From contig SHYI01000051.1 of NCBI GenBank assembly GCA_009692905.1, positions 1 to 6,765 on the forward strand: a DNA stretch of 6,765 nucleotides. Direction: 5' to 3'. Made by a program: the position numbers and the translations under genes. How positions within the stretch are numbered: the stretch's first letter is position 1; every line of letters begins with the position of its first letter. This document shows positions 5,864 through 6,765 of the stretch, one piece after another. The notes under the pieces were generated by a model that saw only the letters and a program-made list of their open reading frames with translations, made no database searches and was not told the DNA's origin. The stretch comes from Chloroflexota bacterium. Lineage in GTDB: Bacteria > Chloroflexota > Limnocylindria > Limnocylindrales > Limnocylindraceae.

Positions 5864-6765
5864 AGGATATTGACCAGCACGATCCCCACGTTCAGCACGG
5901 CGAGGATCGCAACGGAGCTCCAGCCAACCAGGCGCAACCAGCGTGGCGAGACGTGTTCACCAAGGAGCGATTTGCTGCTGGTGAGCTTGACGATGAAGGC
6001 GAGCACGATCGGCAGGAAGAGCCCCTGCAGGTACTGGCTGCTGATGATCGCGCCGATCGGATTCAGCCCAGGGAGCATCACCACGATGGCGCCAATCGCC
6101 AAGATCGCGGTGAAGATGCCGTAGAAGATCGGCGCCTCGCGCAGGCGCTTGTCGACCCCCGATTCAAAACCGAACGCCTCGGAGAGGGCGAAGGCGGTGG
6201 TGAGCGGCATGATCGCCATCGCCAAGAGGCTTGCGCCAAAGAGGCCAGCGCCGAAGAGAATCTTCGAGAACTCGCCGGCGAGCGGCTCGAGTGCGACCGC
6301 CGCATCCGCCGCCGAGCCGATCGGCTTCCCAAGTGATCCGAGTGCGACCGCCGTGGCAATCACCACGCAGGCGGCGATGAAGTTCGTCCAGATGGAACCA
6401 AGGATGGCGTCGGCGCGGGCAGCGCCAAGCTCATCAACGCCGATCCCCTTCTCAGCGACAGCAGACTGCAGGTAGAACTGCATGTACGGCGTCACCGTTG
6501 TACCAACGACCGCCACCAGCAGCAGCATCTCAGCCCCCGAAACCCCGGCGAGGCTTGGCGTGGTGAGGGATGAGGCCACAGCGGCCCAATTTGGATTCGC
6601 CAAGAGTGCGGCGGCAATGTAGGCCAAGAAGACGGCGGTGAGTGACAGGAAGATGCGCTCGACGCTGCGGTAGCTGCCGTAGACCACGAGCACCCACACC
6701 GCGAGTGCCGAGAGCGGCGCGGTCAGCAAGATCGGCACGTTGAAGATTGCTAGCGCGGAGGCGGC
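5848..6765 (-). CDS. Nramp/SLC11-superfamily metal transporter, C-terminal part (5' end outside window)
   Basis: The minus-strand frame is open from the window edge (6765) to the stop at 5848-5850, giving 305 residues of the C-terminal part. A GTG at 6736-6738 is an unlikely start because family-like membrane sequence continues upstream of it. I count about eight hydrophobic segments, near fragment residues 7-29, 37-56, 77-99, 124-144, 168-198, 213-232, 236-260 and 279-303. These fit transmembrane helices 4 to 11 of the 11-helix Nramp fold. The best landmark is GTTVTPYMQFYLQS (88-101), which aligns with the helix 6 metal-binding segment of MntH (usually A-T-V-M-P-H). Here Met and His of the MPH motif are Thr92 and Tyr94. 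Family members are inner-membrane importers of divalent metals, often proton-coupled. The MPH change suggests a substrate other than, or wider than, Mn2+ or Fe2+, possibly Mg2+. Helix 1 with its D-P-G-N motif is outside the window. The gene converges on the LCP-like gene with 15 bases between the stops. Confidence 0.85.
   Translation of the reverse strand, partial: AASALAIFNVPILLTAPLSALAVWVLVVYGSYRSVERIFLSLTAVFLAYIAAALLANPNWAAVASSLTTPSLAGVSGAEMLLLVAVVGTTVTPYMQFYLQSAVAEKGIGVDELGAARADAILGSIWTNFIAACVVIATAVALGSLGKPIGSAADAAVALEPLAGEFSKILFGAGLFGASLLAMAIMPLTTAFALSEAFGFESGVDKRLREAPIFYGIFTAILAIGAIVVMLPGLNPIGAIISSQYLQGLFLPIVLAFIVKLTSSKSLLGEHVSPRWLRLVGWSSVAILAVLNVGIVLVNILGLAA

Noticed and set aside
5953..6336. 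127-codon + strand frame inside the Nramp gene
   Set aside because: It is a charged shadow (repeated E, R, H, D) of hydrophobic membrane codons on the other strand; no protein family is recognised.
6736..6738. GTG as the true start of the Nramp gene
   Set aside because: The frame stays open to the window end with continuing hydrophobic sequence, and the helices present match 4 to 11 of the family, so helices 1 to 3 must lie outside.
1..6765. A novel defence, mobile or CRISPR system
   Set aside because: I see no direct repeats with spacers, transposase, integrase, toxin pair, nuclease or attachment site; all the space is filled by housekeeping-type genes with short gaps.

Overview
The window (about 6.8 kb, GC-rich by eye, with very tight gene packing) is a bacterial chromosome segment carrying part of a type II (dissociated) fatty acid synthesis operon. 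Gene order on the + strand is: the end of a calcineurin-like metallophosphoesterase, fabF (KAS II), accB (biotin carboxyl carrier protein), fabH (KAS III), fabG (3-oxoacyl-ACP reductase), then a secreted LytR-CpsA-Psr (LCP)-like protein. A divalent-metal transporter of the Nramp/SLC11 superfamily converges from the - strand and runs off the right edge.

Layout. Position 1-345 is the 3' end of the phosphoesterase gene. Positions 342-3573 hold fabF, accB and fabH, each start overlapping the previous stop by 1 to 4 bases (ATGA or TGATG junctions), which suggests translational coupling. A 40-base gap with a strong Shine-Dalgarno precedes fabG (3614-4363). The LCP-like gene (4363-5832) begins with GTG inside the fabG stop. 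Only 15 bases separate its stop from the stop of the convergent Nramp gene (5848-6765), and a GC-rich inverted repeat spans this junction.

How the genes work together. AccB carries the biotin on which acetyl-CoA carboxylase makes malonyl-CoA. FabH condenses acetyl-CoA (or another short acyl-CoA) with malonyl-ACP to start chains. FabG reduces the 3-oxoacyl-ACP, and FabF performs later elongation condensations. The genes for ACP, FabD, the dehydratase, the enoyl reductase and the other carboxylase subunits are not in the window. The LCP-like protein suggests a cell-envelope polymer ligase or phosphotransferase, so the operon may link lipid and envelope synthesis.

Organism. A free-standing AccB with the 'thumb' characteristic of fatty-acid-synthesis carriers, beside FAS-II genes, argues against a typical actinobacterium, where BCCP is usually fused to biotin carboxylase. 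High GC, compact spacing and an LCP protein would fit a Chloroflexota-like or other high-GC lineage. This placement is only an inference.

No mobile element, CRISPR array, RNA gene or clearly new multi-gene system is visible. The interest lies in family deviations: a cysteine-rich LCP variant, an Nramp homologue lacking the Met-Pro-His motif, a long basic N-terminal extension on AccB, and extensions on FabH.
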